From assembly GCF_016093275.1 (NCBI RefSeq), contig NZ_JAEDAK010000001.1, forward strand, positions 62,001-126,000: a DNA stretch of 64,000 bases, written 5' to 3'. Of the stretch, positions 1 through 11,923 are shown one piece after another. The number at the start of each line of letters is the position of its first letter. Positions within the stretch are counted from its first letter, which is position 1. The notes beneath the pieces are model-generated. The model saw only the letters and a list, made by a program, of their open reading frames with translations. It was not told the DNA's origin and did not search any database. A program made the position numbers and the translations under genes. This stretch comes from Inhella proteolytica. GTDB taxonomy: Bacteria; Pseudomonadota; Gammaproteobacteria; Burkholderiales; Burkholderiaceae_C.

Positions 1-455
1 GGTTTGCGCACGATGGCGCGGCCGATGGCGACGCGCTGGCGCTGGCCGCCGGATAGGTCCTTGGGCTTGCGGTCCAGCAGGTGGTCGATGTGCAGGATCT
101 TGGCCGCGTGCCGCACCGAGCGCTCGATCTCGTCCTTGGGTACCTTGGCCAGCTTCAACCCGAACGCCATGTTGTCGTACAGGTTCATATGCGGGTACAG
201 CGCATAGCTCTGGAACACCATGGCGATGCCGCGCTCGGCGGGCGGCACGTCATTCACCAGCCGGCCGCCGATGCGCAACTCGCCGCCGGTGATGTCTTCC
301 AGGCCGGCGATGGTGCGCAGCAGGGTGCTCTTGCCGCAGCCCGAGGGGCCGACGAAGACCATGAATTCGCCGTCACGGATCTCCAGGTCAATGCCATGCA
401 GGATGCGCACGTCGCCGTAGGCCTTGGTCACTCCTTTGAACTGCACATCCGCCAT
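1..455 (-). CDS. Sugar ABC transporter ATP-binding protein (MalK/UgpC type), C-terminus beyond window
   Basis: N-terminal 151 codons of a MalK/UgpC-class ATPase that powers a carbohydrate importer at the inner membrane; the rest lies beyond base 1. Visible: Walker [10 protein letters not shown] (about residues 37-45), Q-loop [12 protein letters not shown], and ABC signature [15 protein letters not shown]. The ATG at 455 follows a GGAG about 8 nt upstream. The gene is divergent from glgP across a shared control region with two matching inverted repeats, and the operon behind glgP degrades alpha-glucans. I infer that the transporter imports maltodextrins or a related sugar, but the binding protein and permeases are not in the window, so the substrate is unproven. 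Confidence 0.9.
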   Translation of the reverse strand, partial: MADVQFKGVTKAYGDVRILHGIDLEIRDGEFMVFVGPSGCGKSTLLRTIAGLEDITGGELRIGGRLVNDVPPAERGIAMVFQSYALYPHMNLYDNMAFGLKLAKVPKDEIERSVRHAAKILHIDHLLDRKPKDLSGGQRQRVAIGRAIVRK

Positions 456-506
456 CGTGGTCTCCGTGGGCGCTGGTACGGGGGTGCGCCGCTTGTTGGT
501 GGGGCC

Positions 507-535
507 AATATACCGAGGCAAATGTAGTTTCACAA
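507..535 (-). promoter_or_regulatory. Putative sigma-70 promoter of the sugar ABC ATPase gene
   Basis: Read on the minus strand: -35 TTGTGA (535-530), a 17-bp spacer and -10 TATATT (512-507), placing the transcript start near 500 and leaving a leader of about 45 nt before the ATG at 455. The inverted repeat at 523-537 covers the -35 box, so a protein bound there would probably repress. Confidence 0.5.
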
Positions 536-537
536 CA
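523..537. promoter_or_regulatory. Inverted repeat, putative operator copy 1 (TGTAGT-N3-ACAACA)
   Basis: TGTAGTTTCACAACA is a 6-3-6 dyad with one mismatch, flanked by AA/TT that extend the symmetry. It overlaps the -35 element of the transporter promoter. The same motif recurs, perfect, 90 bp away at 613-627. The binding protein is unknown; a sugar-responsive repressor is an inference from the flanking genes. Confidence 0.55.
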
Positions 538-612
538 TTGGCAACCCGTAGTCTCCGCGCTGCATCCATACAGACTCTGTGAGAGATGCTGGCAAAATCC
601 GGGTTATCCCGA

Positions 613-627
613 TGTAGTCAAACTACA
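613..627. promoter_or_regulatory. Perfect inverted repeat, putative operator copy 2 (TGTAGT-CAA-ACTACA)
   Basis: A perfect 6-3-6 dyad upstream of glgP. A weak glgP promoter can be drawn with -35 CTGGCA (589-594) and a -10-like TGTAGT (613-618) 18 bp on, which would put the dyad over the -10 box. Centre-to-centre spacing to copy 1 is 90 bp, compatible with one regulator controlling both divergent units. Confidence 0.6.
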
Positions 628-763
628 CGCGGCGCGACGACTCGGCGATACTGAGTCCACGCCGCCGCGGCTTGCTGCGTCCTGAGTGCAGGGTGCGCGC
701 GCCGCGGTGATCTTGCCCACGGCCCCGCTGCAAGCGATAGGGGCCTTCACGCGGTTGAACCCC

Positions 764-3223
764 ATGCACGTGACGACGGCCCCTATGTCCACCACCCAGC
801 GCACCCGCCTGCAATCGGCCTTCAAGTCCGCCCTGGCCGCCGAACTGGCCCAGGCTCCCTTGGACCGCGACAGCGCGCTGCGCGCCGCCGCCACGGCCTG
901 TCGCAGTGTGTTGGCCGAGCGCTGGGCCAAGACCCAGGCGCAGGACGCCAAGCGCGGCGCCAAAGCCAAGACGCGCCGCGTGCACTACCTCTCGATGGAA
1001 TTCCTGATGGGCCGCGCGCTGCACAACGCGCTCGCCGCCCTGGGCCTGACGGACACCCTGGCCGAAGCCCTGGCGCCGCTGGGCCTGCAACTGGCCGACG
1101 TGCTGGAGCGCGAGCCCGACGCCGCGCTGGGCAATGGCGGACTGGGCCGCCTGGCCGCCTGTTTCCTGGATTCTTTTGCCGAACTGGGCCTGCCCAGCTT
1201 CGGCTACGGCCTGCGCTACCAGTTCGGCATGTTTGCCCAGGGCATCACCGAGGGCCGCCAGGTGGAGCGCCCGGACGATTGGCTGCGCCTGGGTACGCCC
1301 TGGGAGCAGCCGCGCCCCGAGTGCCGCTACACGGTGCGCTTCGGCGGCCGCGTGGTGGTCGAAGGCGGCCAGCGCCGCTGGGTGGGGGGCGAGGAGGTGG
1401 TGGCGCAGGCTTTTGACTTCATCGTGCCCGCGCACCACAGCGAGCGCGTCTCCACCCTGCGCCAGTGGCAGGCCAGCTCGGTCAAGCCGATCGACTTCGA
1501 GGCCTTCTGCCGCGGTGACTACGAGGGCGCGAACCGCCACCGCGTGGCGGCCGAGGCGCTGAACTGGGTGCTCTACCCGGACGACAGCACCGACGCCGGC
1601 CGCGAACTGCGCCTGAAGCAGGAGGCCTTCCTGGTCAGCGCTTCGCTGCAGGATCTGATCGCGCGCCACTTGCGCGAGTTCGGCAGCCTGCAGGGCCTGG
1701 GCCGCGCCAACGCCATCCACCTGAACGACACCCACCCGGCCCTGGCGCCCGCCGAGCTGATGCGCCTGCTGCTGGACGAGCATGGCCTGAGCTGGGACGA
1801 GGCCTGGGCGATCACCCGCCAGGCGGTGAGCTACACCAACCACACCCTGATGCCCGAGGCGCTGGAAACCTGGCCGCTGCGCATGTTCGAAGCGCTGCTG
1901 CCGCGCCATCTGGAAATCATTTACGAGATCAACCAGCGCTTCCTGGATGGCGTGAAGGCGCAACTCCCCGGAGACACCGCGCTGCTGCGCCGCGTCTCGC
2001 TGATCGACGAGGGCCCCGAGCATGGCGGCGGCGAGCGCCGCGTGCGCATGGCCGCGCTGGCCGTGGTGGCCTCGCACCGCGTCAACGGCGTGGCCCAGCT
2101 GCACTCGGACCTGTGCGTGCAGACCATCTTTGCCGACTACGCCCGCCTCTTCCCGCAGCGCTTCCACAACGTCACCAACGGCGTGACGCCGCGCCGCTGG
2201 CTGATGCAGGCCAACCCCGGCTTCTCGGCCCTGCTGGACGAGACCCTGGGCGAGGGCTGGCGCACCGACCTGGGCGAGCTGGCCAAGCTGAAGAAGAAGG
2301 CCGGTCAGGCCAAGCTGCAAAAGGCCTTCCTGGCCGTCAAGCAGGCCAACAAGGACAAGCTCGCAGCGCGCATCCGCCAGGAGCTCGGTCTGGTCGTCAA
2401 CCCGACCAGCCTCTTCGATGTGCAGATCAAGCGCATCCACGAATACAAGCGCCAGCTGCTCAACATCCTGCACGTCATCGCGCGCTACCAGGCCATCGTG
2501 GCCAATCCTCAAGCGGATTGGGTGCCGCGCACGGTCGTGATCGCCGGCAAGGCCGCCTCGGCCTATCACATGGCCAAGCTCATCATCCAGCTGGCGCATG
2601 ACGTGGCCCGCGTGGTGAACAGCGACCCGCGCGTGGGCGACAAACTCAAGCTCGCCTTCCTGCCCAACTACGGCGTCAGCCTGGCCGAGACCATCATCCC
2701 GGCTGCGGACCTCTCCGAGCAGATCTCCACCGCCGGCACCGAGGCCAGTGGCACCGGCAACATGAAGTTCGCCCTGAATGGCGCCTGCACCATCGGCACC
2801 TGGGACGGCGCCAACATCGAGATGGCCCAGCACATGGGCGTGGATGAGATGTTCGTCTTCGGCCTGCGCACCGAGGCCGTCGAGAAGATCAAGGCCCTGG
2901 GCTACGACCCGCGCCTGTACGTGGAAGAGAACCGCCAGCTCAAGGCCGTCATCGACGCCCTGGGCGACGGCAGCTTTGCCAACGGCGACACCCAGCGCTA
3001 CCGCGCCATCGTCGACAAGCTGCTGCAGGTGGACAACTACCTGCTGATGGCCGACTTTGCCGACTATGTGGCCACTCAAGGCCGGGTGGACGAAGCCTTC
3101 CGCGACCGTGCGGCCTGGGCCGAGCGGGCGCTGAAGAACGTGGCCGGCATGGGCTGGTTCTCTTCGGACCGCACGATTGCCGAGTACGTCGAGCGCGTCT
3201 GGTCGGTCGATTCCTTGGCCTGA
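764..3223 (+). CDS. glgP: Glycogen/maltodextrin phosphorylase
   Basis: GT35 phosphorylase of about 819 aa that releases glucose-1-phosphate from the non-reducing ends of alpha-1,4-glucans in the cytoplasm. Similarity to E. coli MalP/GlgP runs the full length: LSMEFLMGR (residues 76-84), [15 protein letters not shown], the acceptor-side [12 protein letters not shown] segment and the cofactor site [14 protein letters not shown], whose Lys668 should hold PLP. The start is uncertain: ATG 764 gives 819 aa, ATG 785 gives 812 aa, both normal for the family, and neither has a strong Shine-Dalgarno. The stop overlaps the glgB start (TGATG), so it heads a glgP-glgB-glgX-malQ operon. No glgA or glgC is nearby, so polymer use rather than synthesis alone may be the role. 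Confidence 0.96.
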   Translation: MHVTTAPMSTTQRTRLQSAFKSALAAELAQAPLDRDSALRAAATACRSVLAERWAKTQAQDAKRGAKAKTRRVHYLSMEFLMGRALHNALAALGLTDTLAEALAPLGLQLADVLEREPDAALGNGGLGRLAACFLDSFAELGLPSFGYGLRYQFGMFAQGITEGRQVERPDDWLRLGTPWEQPRPECRYTVRFGGRVVVEGGQRRWVGGEEVVAQAFDFIVPAHHSERVSTLRQWQASSVKPIDFEAFCRGDYEGANRHRVAAEALNWVLYPDDSTDAGRELRLKQEAFLVSASLQDLIARHLREFGSLQGLGRANAIHLNDTHPALAPAELMRLLLDEHGLSWDEAWAITRQAVSYTNHTLMPEALETWPLRMFEALLPRHLEIIYEINQRFLDGVKAQLPGDTALLRRVSLIDEGPEHGGGERRVRMAALAVVASHRVNGVAQLHSDLCVQTIFADYARLFPQRFHNVTNGVTPRRWLMQANPGFSALLDETLGEGWRTDLGELAKLKKKAGQAKLQKAFLAVKQANKDKLAARIRQELGLVVNPTSLFDVQIKRIHEYKRQLLNILHVIARYQAIVANPQADWVPRTVVIAGKAASAYHMAKLIIQLAHDVARVVNSDPRVGDKLKLAFLPNYGVSLAETIIPAADLSEQISTAGTEASGTGNMKFALNGACTIGTWDGANIEMAQHMGVDEMFVFGLRTEAVEKIKALGYDPRLYVEENRQLKAVIDALGDGSFANGDTQRYRAIVDKLLQVDNYLLMADFADYVATQGRVDEAFRDRAAWAERALKNVAGMGWFSSDRTIAEYVERVWSVDSLA

Positions 3224-5369
3224 TGCTTTCCGCCGCCGCGCTCGAGGCCCTGCAGCAGGGCCGCCATGGCGACCCCTTCGCCGTGCTGGGCCCGCACGCG
3301 GAAGCGGGCGCAGTGTGGCTGCGCGCCTTCCTGCCCGGTGCGCTGCAGGTGCAGGTGCGGCTGCCGGGCGCGGTGCTGGAGTTGCCCCGGCGCGAGGGCA
3401 GCGATCTGTTCGAGGCCGCGCTTCCGGCCCACCCCGGGGCGGACTACCTGCTCCAGGTGCGCTGGTTTGACGGCAGCGAATCCACCCAGGCCGACCCCTA
3501 CGCCTTCGGTGCGCTGCTCAGCGATGCCGATCTGGAGCGGCTGCGCGACGGCAATGAGCCGCGCGCGCATGAGCTGCTGGGCGCGCACCCGCTCACGCTG
3601 CAAGGCGTGGCGGGCGTGCGCTTTGCCGTCTGGGCGCCAAACGCGCAGCGGGTGTCGGTCGTCGGCCCCTTCAATGGCTGGGATGGCCGCCGCCATCCCA
3701 TGCGCCTGCGCCACGCCGCGGGCGTGTGGGAGCTCTTCATCCCCGGCCTGCAGCGCGGCGATCTGTACAAGTTCGAGCTGCGCACCCATGAGGGCGTGTT
3801 GCTGCCGCTCAAGGCCGACCCCTACGCCTTTGCCGCCGAGCTGCGCCCGGCTACCGCCTCCAAGGTGCAGGGCCTGCCGGCGCCACGCGCCTTGCCACCC
3901 GAGCGCGCCGCGGCCAACCGGCGCGACGCCCCGATCTCGGTCTACGAGGTGCACCCCGCCAGCTGGCAGGCGCCCAGCGGGCGCTTTCCCACCTGGGATG
4001 AACTGGCTGCCACGCTGATCCCCTACGTGCAGGGCCTGGGCTTCACGCATCTGGAGCTGTTGCCCATCAGCGAGCACCCCTTCGACGGCTCCTGGGGCTA
4101 CCAGACCCTCGGTCTCTTCGCCCCCACGGCGCGCTTCGGCCCGCCCGAGGGCTTCGCGCGCTTCGTGCAGGCCTGCCATGCCGCGGGCCTGGGTCTGCTG
4201 CTGGACTGGGTGCCCGCGCACTTCCCCATGGACGCCCATGGCCTGGCGCGCTTCGACGGCACGGCGCTGTTCGAGTACGCCGACCCGAAAGAGGGCTTCC
4301 ACCGCGACTGGAACACCCTGATCTACAACTTCGGCCGTGCCGAGGTGCGCGCCTTCCTGACCAGCAGCGCGCTCTACTGGGTGGAGCACTTCGGCGTGGA
4401 TGGCCTGCGCGTGGATGCGGTGGCCTCGATGCTCTACCGCGACTACTCGCGCCCCTATGGCGAGTGGGTGCCCAACCATGAGGGTGGGCGCGAGAACCTC
4501 GAAGCCATCAGCCTGCTCAAGCATGTGAACGAGCAGGTCAGCCTGGCCGGCGGCATCACCGTGGCGGAGGAGAGCACCGCTTTTCCTGGCGTCAGCCGGC
4601 CCACCTATGAGGGCGGCCTGGGCTTCCACTTCAAGTGGAACATGGGCTGGATGAACGACACCCTGCGCTACATGCACCAGGACCCGGTGCACCGGCGCTG
4701 GAACCATGGCCAGATGAGCTTCGGCCTCGTCTACGCCTTCAGCGAGAACTTCATGCTGCCGCTCAGCCACGACGAGGTGGTGCACGGCAAGGGCTCGCTG
4801 CTGGACAAGATGCCGGGTGATGACTGGCAACAGTTCGCCAACCTGCGCGCCTATTACGGCTTCATGTGGGGCCACCCCGGCAAGAAGTTGCTCTTCATGG
4901 GCCAGGAATGGGGAACGCGCGGCGAGTGGAACCTGGAGGCTGGCCTGCCCTGGTCTCAAGCCCAGGAGCCCGCGCACGCCGGCGTGCGCCGCCTCGTGCA
5001 GGACCTGAATGCGCTGTACCGCGCCGAGCCGGCGCTGCACCGCCTCGACTGCGAATCTGCCGGCTTCGAGTGGCTGGTGGCGGACGACGCCGACAACTCC
5101 GTGCTGGCCTGGCTGCGCCACGATGGCCAGGGCCGCATGATGATGGTGGTGTGCAACCTCACCCCCGTGCCGCGCGAGGGCTACCGCATCGGTTGCCCGG
5201 GCGCCGCCTGGCGCGAGCGGCTCAACACCGACAGCGAACATTACGGCGGCAGCAACCTCGGCGATGGCAGCGGCCCGCTGACTGTCGAGCCCATCCCCGC
5301 CCATGGCCGCAGCCACAGCCTGGCGCTGACGCTGCCCCCGCTGGCCACTCTTTTTCTCTCACCCTGCTG

Positions 5370-5370
<1 letters not shown>
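3223..5370 (+). CDS. glgB: 1,4-alpha-glucan branching enzyme
   Basis: GH13 branching enzyme, 715 aa, close to the E. coli length. It cuts an alpha-1,4 chain and rejoins it through an alpha-1,6 bond. Two N-terminal beta-domains are followed by CBM48 ([20 protein letters not shown], about residues 130-150) and the catalytic barrel. The nucleophile is Asp398 in GLRVDAVAS, the acid/base is one of the Glu pair 449/450 in VAEEST, and the transition-state Asp is in [10 protein letters not shown]. The ATG overlaps the glgP stop and the TGA overlaps the glgX ATG, so the three genes are translationally coupled. Confidence 0.97.
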
Positions 5371-7442
<2,072 letters not shown>

Positions 7443-7466
7443 ACCGATCCGTTTAGGAACGCTGAC

Positions 7467-8978
7467 ATGAACTTGAACCAACGCGCCAGCGGCGTGCTGC
7501 TGCACATCACCTCACTCCCCGGCCCTCACGGCATCGGCGATCTCGGCCCCTCGGCCCTGCACTTCGTCGACTGGCTCGAATCCGCCGGCCAGCGGGTCTG
7601 GCAGCTGCTGCCCACCACGCCCATCGGCCCGGGCGATTCGCCCTACCAGTCGGTGTCCGCCTTCGCCGGCAGCCCGCTGATGGTGGCGCTGGAGCCCCTG
7701 GTGGAGGCCGGTTGGCTGCCGCAGCCCCAGCCGCCGCAGTTCCATGCGCATCAGGTGAACTTTGGCCAGGTCGTGCCCTGGCGCATGCAGCAGTTGCGCG
7801 CCGCGGCGGCCGGCTTTTTCACCAAGGCCACCGAGGCGCAGCGCCAGCAGTACGCCGCCTGGGCGCAGTCGCAGGCCAGCTGGCTGGACGACTACAGCCT
7901 CTTCATGGCACTCGAATCCGCCCATGGCGGCAAATGCTGGTGGGACTGGGCGCCCGAGCTGCGCAGCCGCAAAAAGGCGGCGCTGACCAAGGCGCGCAAG
8001 GAGCACGCCGACGAGATCGCCTTCTGGTGCTTCGTGCAGTGGCAGTTCGACGTGCAGCTTGCCGCCGTCAAGGCCTACGCCAATGCCAAGGGCATCGCCA
8101 TCATGGGCGACCTGCCGATCTTCATCGCCCACCACAGCGCCGACTGCTGGGCCGCGCCCGAGTTCTACTACCTGGACGAGGCCTTTCAGCCCACCGTGGT
8201 GGCCGGCGTGCCGCCCGACGCCATGAGCGCCGACGGCCAGCGCTGGGGCAACCCGCTGTACCGCTGGGACCGCATGGCCAAGGACGGCTTCGCCTGGTGG
8301 ACGGCGCGCGTGCGGCGCGCCCTGGCCCAGGCCGATGTGTTCCGCATTGACCACTTCCGCGGCTTTGCCGGCTACTACGAGATCCCGGCCAGCTGCCCTA
8401 CCGCCCAGGAAGGGCAGTGGGTGCCCGGCCCGGGCAAGGCCCTGTTCGACGCCATCGCCAAGGAGCTGGGCCCGCTGCCCATCGTGGCCGAGGACCTGGG
8501 CCTGATCACGCCCGATGTGATCGACCTGCGCGACGGCTGCGGCTTCCCGGGCATGAAGATCCTGCAGTTCGGCTTCGGTGCCGAGGGCGACCACGAGTTT
8601 CTGCCGCACAACTACGCGCGCGAAACCATCGTCTACACCGGCACGCACGACAACGACACGGTGAAGGGCTGGTGGAACGCCGCCCGCCCGCGCGAGCGCG
8701 AGTACGCCGCCAGCTACCTGGCCTGTGGCGCCCACGATGTGCACTGGGCGATGATTCGCGCAGCGGCCAATTCGGTCTCCAACCTGGCGGTGTTCCCGCT
8801 GCAGGACATCCTGGGGCTGGACAGCGCCCACCGCATGAACACGCCGGGGACCCTGGGCGGCAACTGGGGCTGGCGCTTCACTTGGGATATGGTCGGCGCC
8901 GAGCCGGGGCGGGTGCTGGGCCTGATCTCCGCCGCCAGCGGCCGTGGCCCCTTCAGCCTGCTGAAACTCCCAGCTTGA
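7467..8978 (+). CDS. malQ: 4-alpha-glucanotransferase (amylomaltase)
   Basis: GH77 amylomaltase, 503 aa. It transfers alpha-1,4-glucan segments between maltodextrins and releases glucose, so that short chains become phosphorylase substrates. Motifs: LHITSLPGPHGIGDLG at the N-terminus, SPYQSVSAFAGSPL, nucleophile Asp295 in FRIDHFRGF, Glu342 in VAEDLG and YTGTHDNDT. It starts 24 nt after glgX with TTAGGAA upstream and is probably the last gene of the operon. An inverted repeat begins right at its stop codon. Confidence 0.96.
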   Translation: MNLNQRASGVLLHITSLPGPHGIGDLGPSALHFVDWLESAGQRVWQLLPTTPIGPGDSPYQSVSAFAGSPLMVALEPLVEAGWLPQPQPPQFHAHQVNFGQVVPWRMQQLRAAAAGFFTKATEAQRQQYAAWAQSQASWLDDYSLFMALESAHGGKCWWDWAPELRSRKKAALTKARKEHADEIAFWCFVQWQFDVQLAAVKAYANAKGIAIMGDLPIFIAHHSADCWAAPEFYYLDEAFQPTVVAGVPPDAMSADGQRWGNPLYRWDRMAKDGFAWWTARVRRALAQADVFRIDHFRGFAGYYEIPASCPTAQEGQWVPGPGKALFDAIAKELGPLPIVAEDLGLITPDVIDLRDGCGFPGMKILQFGFGAEGDHEFLPHNYARETIVYTGTHDNDTVKGWWNAARPREREYAASYLACGAHDVHWAMIRAAANSVSNLAVFPLQDILGLDSAHRMNTPGTLGGNWGWRFTWDMVGAEPGRVLGLISAASGRGPFSLLKLPA

Positions 8979-9010
8979 AAACGCTTTCAAGCCGCTGACA
9001 ATGGCGGCTT
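8974..9010. promoter_or_regulatory. Two overlapping inverted repeats at the malQ/antiporter junction
   Basis: CTTGAAAACGCTTTCAAG (8974-8991) is a near-perfect dyad around a central CG, the form of a LacI-family operator. It overlaps a second dyad, AAGCCGC (8989-8995) and GCGGCTT (9004-9010). No T-run follows, so an intrinsic terminator is poorly supported. It could be an operator for the antiporter gene or a weak 3' hairpin of malQ. Confidence 0.35.
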
Positions 9011-9028
9011 GCATCCCTGGATACCGCC

Positions 9029-10273
9029 ATGACGCCGTTTGATCTGTCCGTGTTGCTGTTCATGCAGCTCACCGTCATCCTGCTGAGCTGCAAGCTGCTC
9101 AGTTGGGTGTTCGTCAAGCTCGGGCAGTCGCCGGTGGTGAGCGAAATGATTGCCGGGGTGCTGCTCGGGCCTTCGCTGCTGGGCATGCTGGCCCCGGGCT
9201 TGAGCGCCACGCTCTTCCCGCCCGAGAGCAAGCCGATCCTGTTCGCGCTGGCGCAGATTGCGCTGGCGCTGTACATGTTCCTGGTCGGCTGCGAGTTCGA
9301 CCACGGGCTCATCAAAGGCCGGGTGGGCAAGGCCGCCGCGGTGTCGGTGGCGGGTATCGCCGCGCCGTTTGCCTTGGGCGCCGGTCTGGCCTGGTTCCTG
9401 GCCGCCCGCGAAGACCTCTTCCCCGCCGCCACCGAACCCTTCCAGGCCATGCTCTTCCTGGGCGCGGCCATGTCCATCACGGCGTTTCCGATGCTGGCGC
9501 GCATCATTCACGAGCGCGGCCTGACCGGCACGCCGCTGGGCGCGCTCACGCTGGCAGCCGGCGCGGTGGACGACGCGGCAGCCTGGTGCGTGCTGGCGGT
9601 GGTGCTGGCCAGCTTCAAGGGCCAGGCCTCGATCGCCGTGCTGGCCATTGGCGGCTCCATCGTGTTCGCGCTGGTGGTGCTGGGGCCGCTGCGCCTGCTG
9701 CTGCCGCGCCTCATCGGCAAGGTGGAGGGTGACCTCAACAGCACCCAGTTGGTGCTGATCCTGGCCCTGCTGATGCTGGCGGCCTGGTGCACCGACATGA
9801 TCGGCATTTACGCCGTGTTCGGCGCCTTCCTGCTCGGCCTGGCGATGCCGCGCGGTGCGGTCACCGAGAGCCTGCAGCGCCAGCTGATGCCGTTGACCAC
9901 CGCCTTGCTGCTGCCGACCTTCTTCACCTACTCCGGCCTGAACACCCAGATCAACCTGCTCAGCAGCCCGGAACTCTGGGGCCTGGCCACGGTGGTGCTG
10001 CTGTGCGCGGTGCTGGGCAAGGGCGGCGCCTGTTACGCGGTGGCGCGCTGGCAGGGCATGGACCGCTCGGAAGCGGCCGCCGTGGGCAGCCTGATGAACG
10101 CCCGCGGACTGATGGAGCTCATCATCCTCAACATCGGCCTGCAGGCCGGCCTCATCACGCCCACGCTGTTCACGGTGATGGTGATGATGGCCATCGTCAC
10201 CACGCTGATGGCCACGCCGCTGTTCAACCGGGCCTACGGGCACCGGCAGATGAGGGTGCAGCTGGCGGTTTGA
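9029..10273 (+). CDS. Cation:proton antiporter (CPA2/KefB type)
   Basis: Integral membrane protein of 414 aa with about 12-13 hydrophobic segments, of the CPA2 monovalent-cation/proton antiporter family (Na_H_Exchanger domain). Typical motifs: GQSPVVSEMIAGVLLGPSLLG near residue 35 and two half-membrane repeats, with LAAGAVDDAAAWCVLA carrying the conserved acidic pair of the ion site, then an ARGLMELIILN segment near residue 360. It stops after the transport domain with no C-terminal KTN/TrkA domain, so nucleotide gating through a fused RCK domain is absent. The cation cannot be read from sequence. It follows malQ by 50 bp but looks functionally separate. Confidence 0.9.
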   Translation: MTPFDLSVLLFMQLTVILLSCKLLSWVFVKLGQSPVVSEMIAGVLLGPSLLGMLAPGLSATLFPPESKPILFALAQIALALYMFLVGCEFDHGLIKGRVGKAAAVSVAGIAAPFALGAGLAWFLAAREDLFPAATEPFQAMLFLGAAMSITAFPMLARIIHERGLTGTPLGALTLAAGAVDDAAAWCVLAVVLASFKGQASIAVLAIGGSIVFALVVLGPLRLLLPRLIGKVEGDLNSTQLVLILALLMLAAWCTDMIGIYAVFGAFLLGLAMPRGAVTESLQRQLMPLTTALLLPTFFTYSGLNTQINLLSSPELWGLATVVLLCAVLGKGGACYAVARWQGMDRSEAAAVGSLMNARGLMELIILNIGLQAGLITPTLFTVMVMMAIVTTLMATPLFNRAYGHRQMRVQLAV

Positions 10274-10279
10274 GAGGAA

Positions 10280-11416
10280 TCAGGTCAACTCGGCCGCTGC
10301 CGCGCCGGCTGGCGCGCGCTGAATCTCGATTTCGAAGCGGAAGCAGCTGCCCACGCCGGGGCTGCTTTCCACCTCGATGCGCCCGCCCATCAGGCCCACC
10401 AGGCGCTGGGCGATCGACAGGCCCAGGCCGGTGCCACCAAAGCGCCGGGCGATCGACACATCGGCCTGCGCATAGGGCTTGAACAGGGCCTCCTGCTGAG
10501 CCGGCGTCATGCCCGGGCCGGTGTCCGTCACGGCCACGGCCAAGCGCAGCGCGGCGCCGGGGGCCACCATCAGCTCGGGCCAGTCGGCGCGCTGGATGTC
10601 CACCCGCACCTCGCCCTTGGCGGTGAACTTGATGGCATTGCCCACCAGGTTGACGATGACCTGGCGCAGGCGCAAGGCATCGCCCAGCAACTGGTGCGGC
10701 ACGCCGGGCTGCACGCGCGCGGCCAGCTTCAGGCCCTTGGCATGGGCCTGGGGCAGCAGGGGCTGCAGGGCGTCTTTCAGGCAGTCGTGCAGGGCGAAAG
10801 GCGCCTGCTCCAGGCTGATGCCGCCGGCATCCAGCTTGGCCAGGTCGAGGCTGTGGTTCAGCAGCTCCAGCAGGCCGCGGCCGGATTGCAGCGAGAGGTC
10901 CAGCAGCTTGCGCTGGCGCTCGTTCAGCTCGCTGCCCAACACCAGCTCGGTCAGGCTGATGACGCCGGCCAAGGGCGTGCGCATCTCGTGCGCCAGATGC
11001 GCGGCCAGATCGGTCTGGGCCTGGGCGCGCGCCTGGGCTTGGTTCAGCTGGCGCTCGAGCTCGATGCGCTGCTCGATGAGCTCGTGCACGTCCTGCCCGC
11101 TCAGCAAGCCTTGAGGGCCCTTGGCCTGCGCGCCCTCCAGAGGGCGCAGCTCCAGCTGGTACCAGCGCGGCCCGCGCGGTTCGTGCAGCAGGGCCAGGTG
11201 GCGCCAGGTCTGGTTGGCTTGCAGCTGGCCCAGGGCTTCGGCGGCGCGTGGGGCGTCGCCCAGCAGACGGGCCAGGGCGCTGACTTGCGTCCAGCCGCTC
11301 AAACCCGCCAGCACCGCCTCGGCCAGGGCGTTGGCCTCGACCACGCTGCCGCTGCGCGCGTCCACCACGGCCAGCAGGCCGGGGGCCTGGTTCCAGAGGG
11401 GGGGCAAGCTGGGCAT
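10280..11416 (-). CDS. Soluble PAS-like sensor histidine kinase
   Basis: 378-aa histidine kinase without transmembrane segments or signal peptide, so cytoplasmic. A PAS-like sensor (about residues 1-110) and a short coiled linker lead to HisKA, with His about 142 in HLAHEMRTPLAG, and to HATPase_c (N-box VNLVGNAIKFTAKG, G1 DTGPGM, G2 GGTGLGLSI). There is no receiver domain and no response regulator gene beside it, so its partner is elsewhere. The start lies 21 nt downstream of the lspA stop on the same strand, so it may be read from the ribF-ileS-lspA transcript. Confidence 0.88.
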   Translation of the reverse strand: MPSLPPLWNQAPGLLAVVDARSGSVVEANALAEAVLAGLSGWTQVSALARLLGDAPRAAEALGQLQANQTWRHLALLHEPRGPRWYQLELRPLEGAQAKGPQGLLSGQDVHELIEQRIELERQLNQAQARAQAQTDLAAHLAHEMRTPLAGVISLTELVLGSELNERQRKLLDLSLQSGRGLLELLNHSLDLAKLDAGGISLEQAPFALHDCLKDALQPLLPQAHAKGLKLAARVQPGVPHQLLGDALRLRQVIVNLVGNAIKFTAKGEVRVDIQRADWPELMVAPGAALRLAVAVTDTGPGMTPAQQEALFKPYAQADVSIARRFGGTGLGLSIAQRLVGLMGGRIEVESSPGVGSCFRFEIEIQRAPAGAAAAELT

Positions 11417-11437
11417 GGACGCTTTTTACACGCTGGC

Positions 11438-11923
11438 TCAGCGGCTGGCGCGCACCCGTCGCAACTCGTCCAGGATCAGCAGCGCCGCACCCAGGGTGAT
11501 GGCGCTGTCGGCCAGATTGAAGCTCGGGAAGGCCCAGCCCGCCCAGTGGAACTGCAGGAAGTCCACGACATAGCCATGCCACAGGCGGTCGATGCCGTTG
11601 CCCACGGCGCCACCCAGGATCAAGGCGAGCGCGCTGGCGAACAGGGTCTGGCCACCGTGGCGGCGCAGCATCACGGTGATGAAGACCGCCGCCGCCACCG
11701 CCAGACCCGTGAAGAACCAGCGCTGCCAGCCCCCGGCACCGGCCAGGAAGCTGAAGGCCGCCCCGGTGTTGTGCGCCCGTACGAGGTTGAAGAAGCTCGT
11801 GACCTGCTTGCCCTCGTGCAGCTGGAAGGCCCCCAGGATCAGCACCTTGGTGAACTGATCCAGCACGATGACGATGGCCGCCAGCAGCAGCCAGCGCCAC
11901 CAGTTCGGAGCGGGGGCCGCCAT
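11438..11923 (-). CDS. lspA: Lipoprotein signal peptidase (signal peptidase II)
   Basis: 161-aa inner-membrane aspartyl peptidase that cleaves prolipoproteins before the lipidated Cys. Four membrane segments. The catalytic Asp pair is Asp121 in YVVDFLQF and Asp139 in [14 protein letters not shown] and [10 protein letters not shown] are also conserved. The ATG shares a base with the ileS stop (TGATG), the usual ileS-lspA coupling in proteobacteria. Confidence 0.97.
   Translation of the reverse strand: MAAPAPNWWRWLLLAAIVIVLDQFTKVLILGAFQLHEGKQVTSFFNLVRAHNTGAAFSFLAGAGGWQRWFFTGLAVAAAVFITVMLRRHGGQTLFASALALILGGAVGNGIDRLWHGYVVDFLQFHWAGWAFPSFNLADSAITLGAALLILDELRRVRASR

Noticed and set aside
3076-5316. 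746-codon open frame antisense to glgB (and a similar one antisense to glgX, 5241-7505)
   Set aside because: High-GC codon bias keeps antisense frames open; the translations are low-complexity Ala/Gly/His/Gln-rich, and the sense frames carry complete GH13 motifs.
8974-9010. Intrinsic terminator after malQ
   Set aside because: Two overlapping dyads exist but neither is followed by a T-run; kept only as inverted repeats of unknown role.
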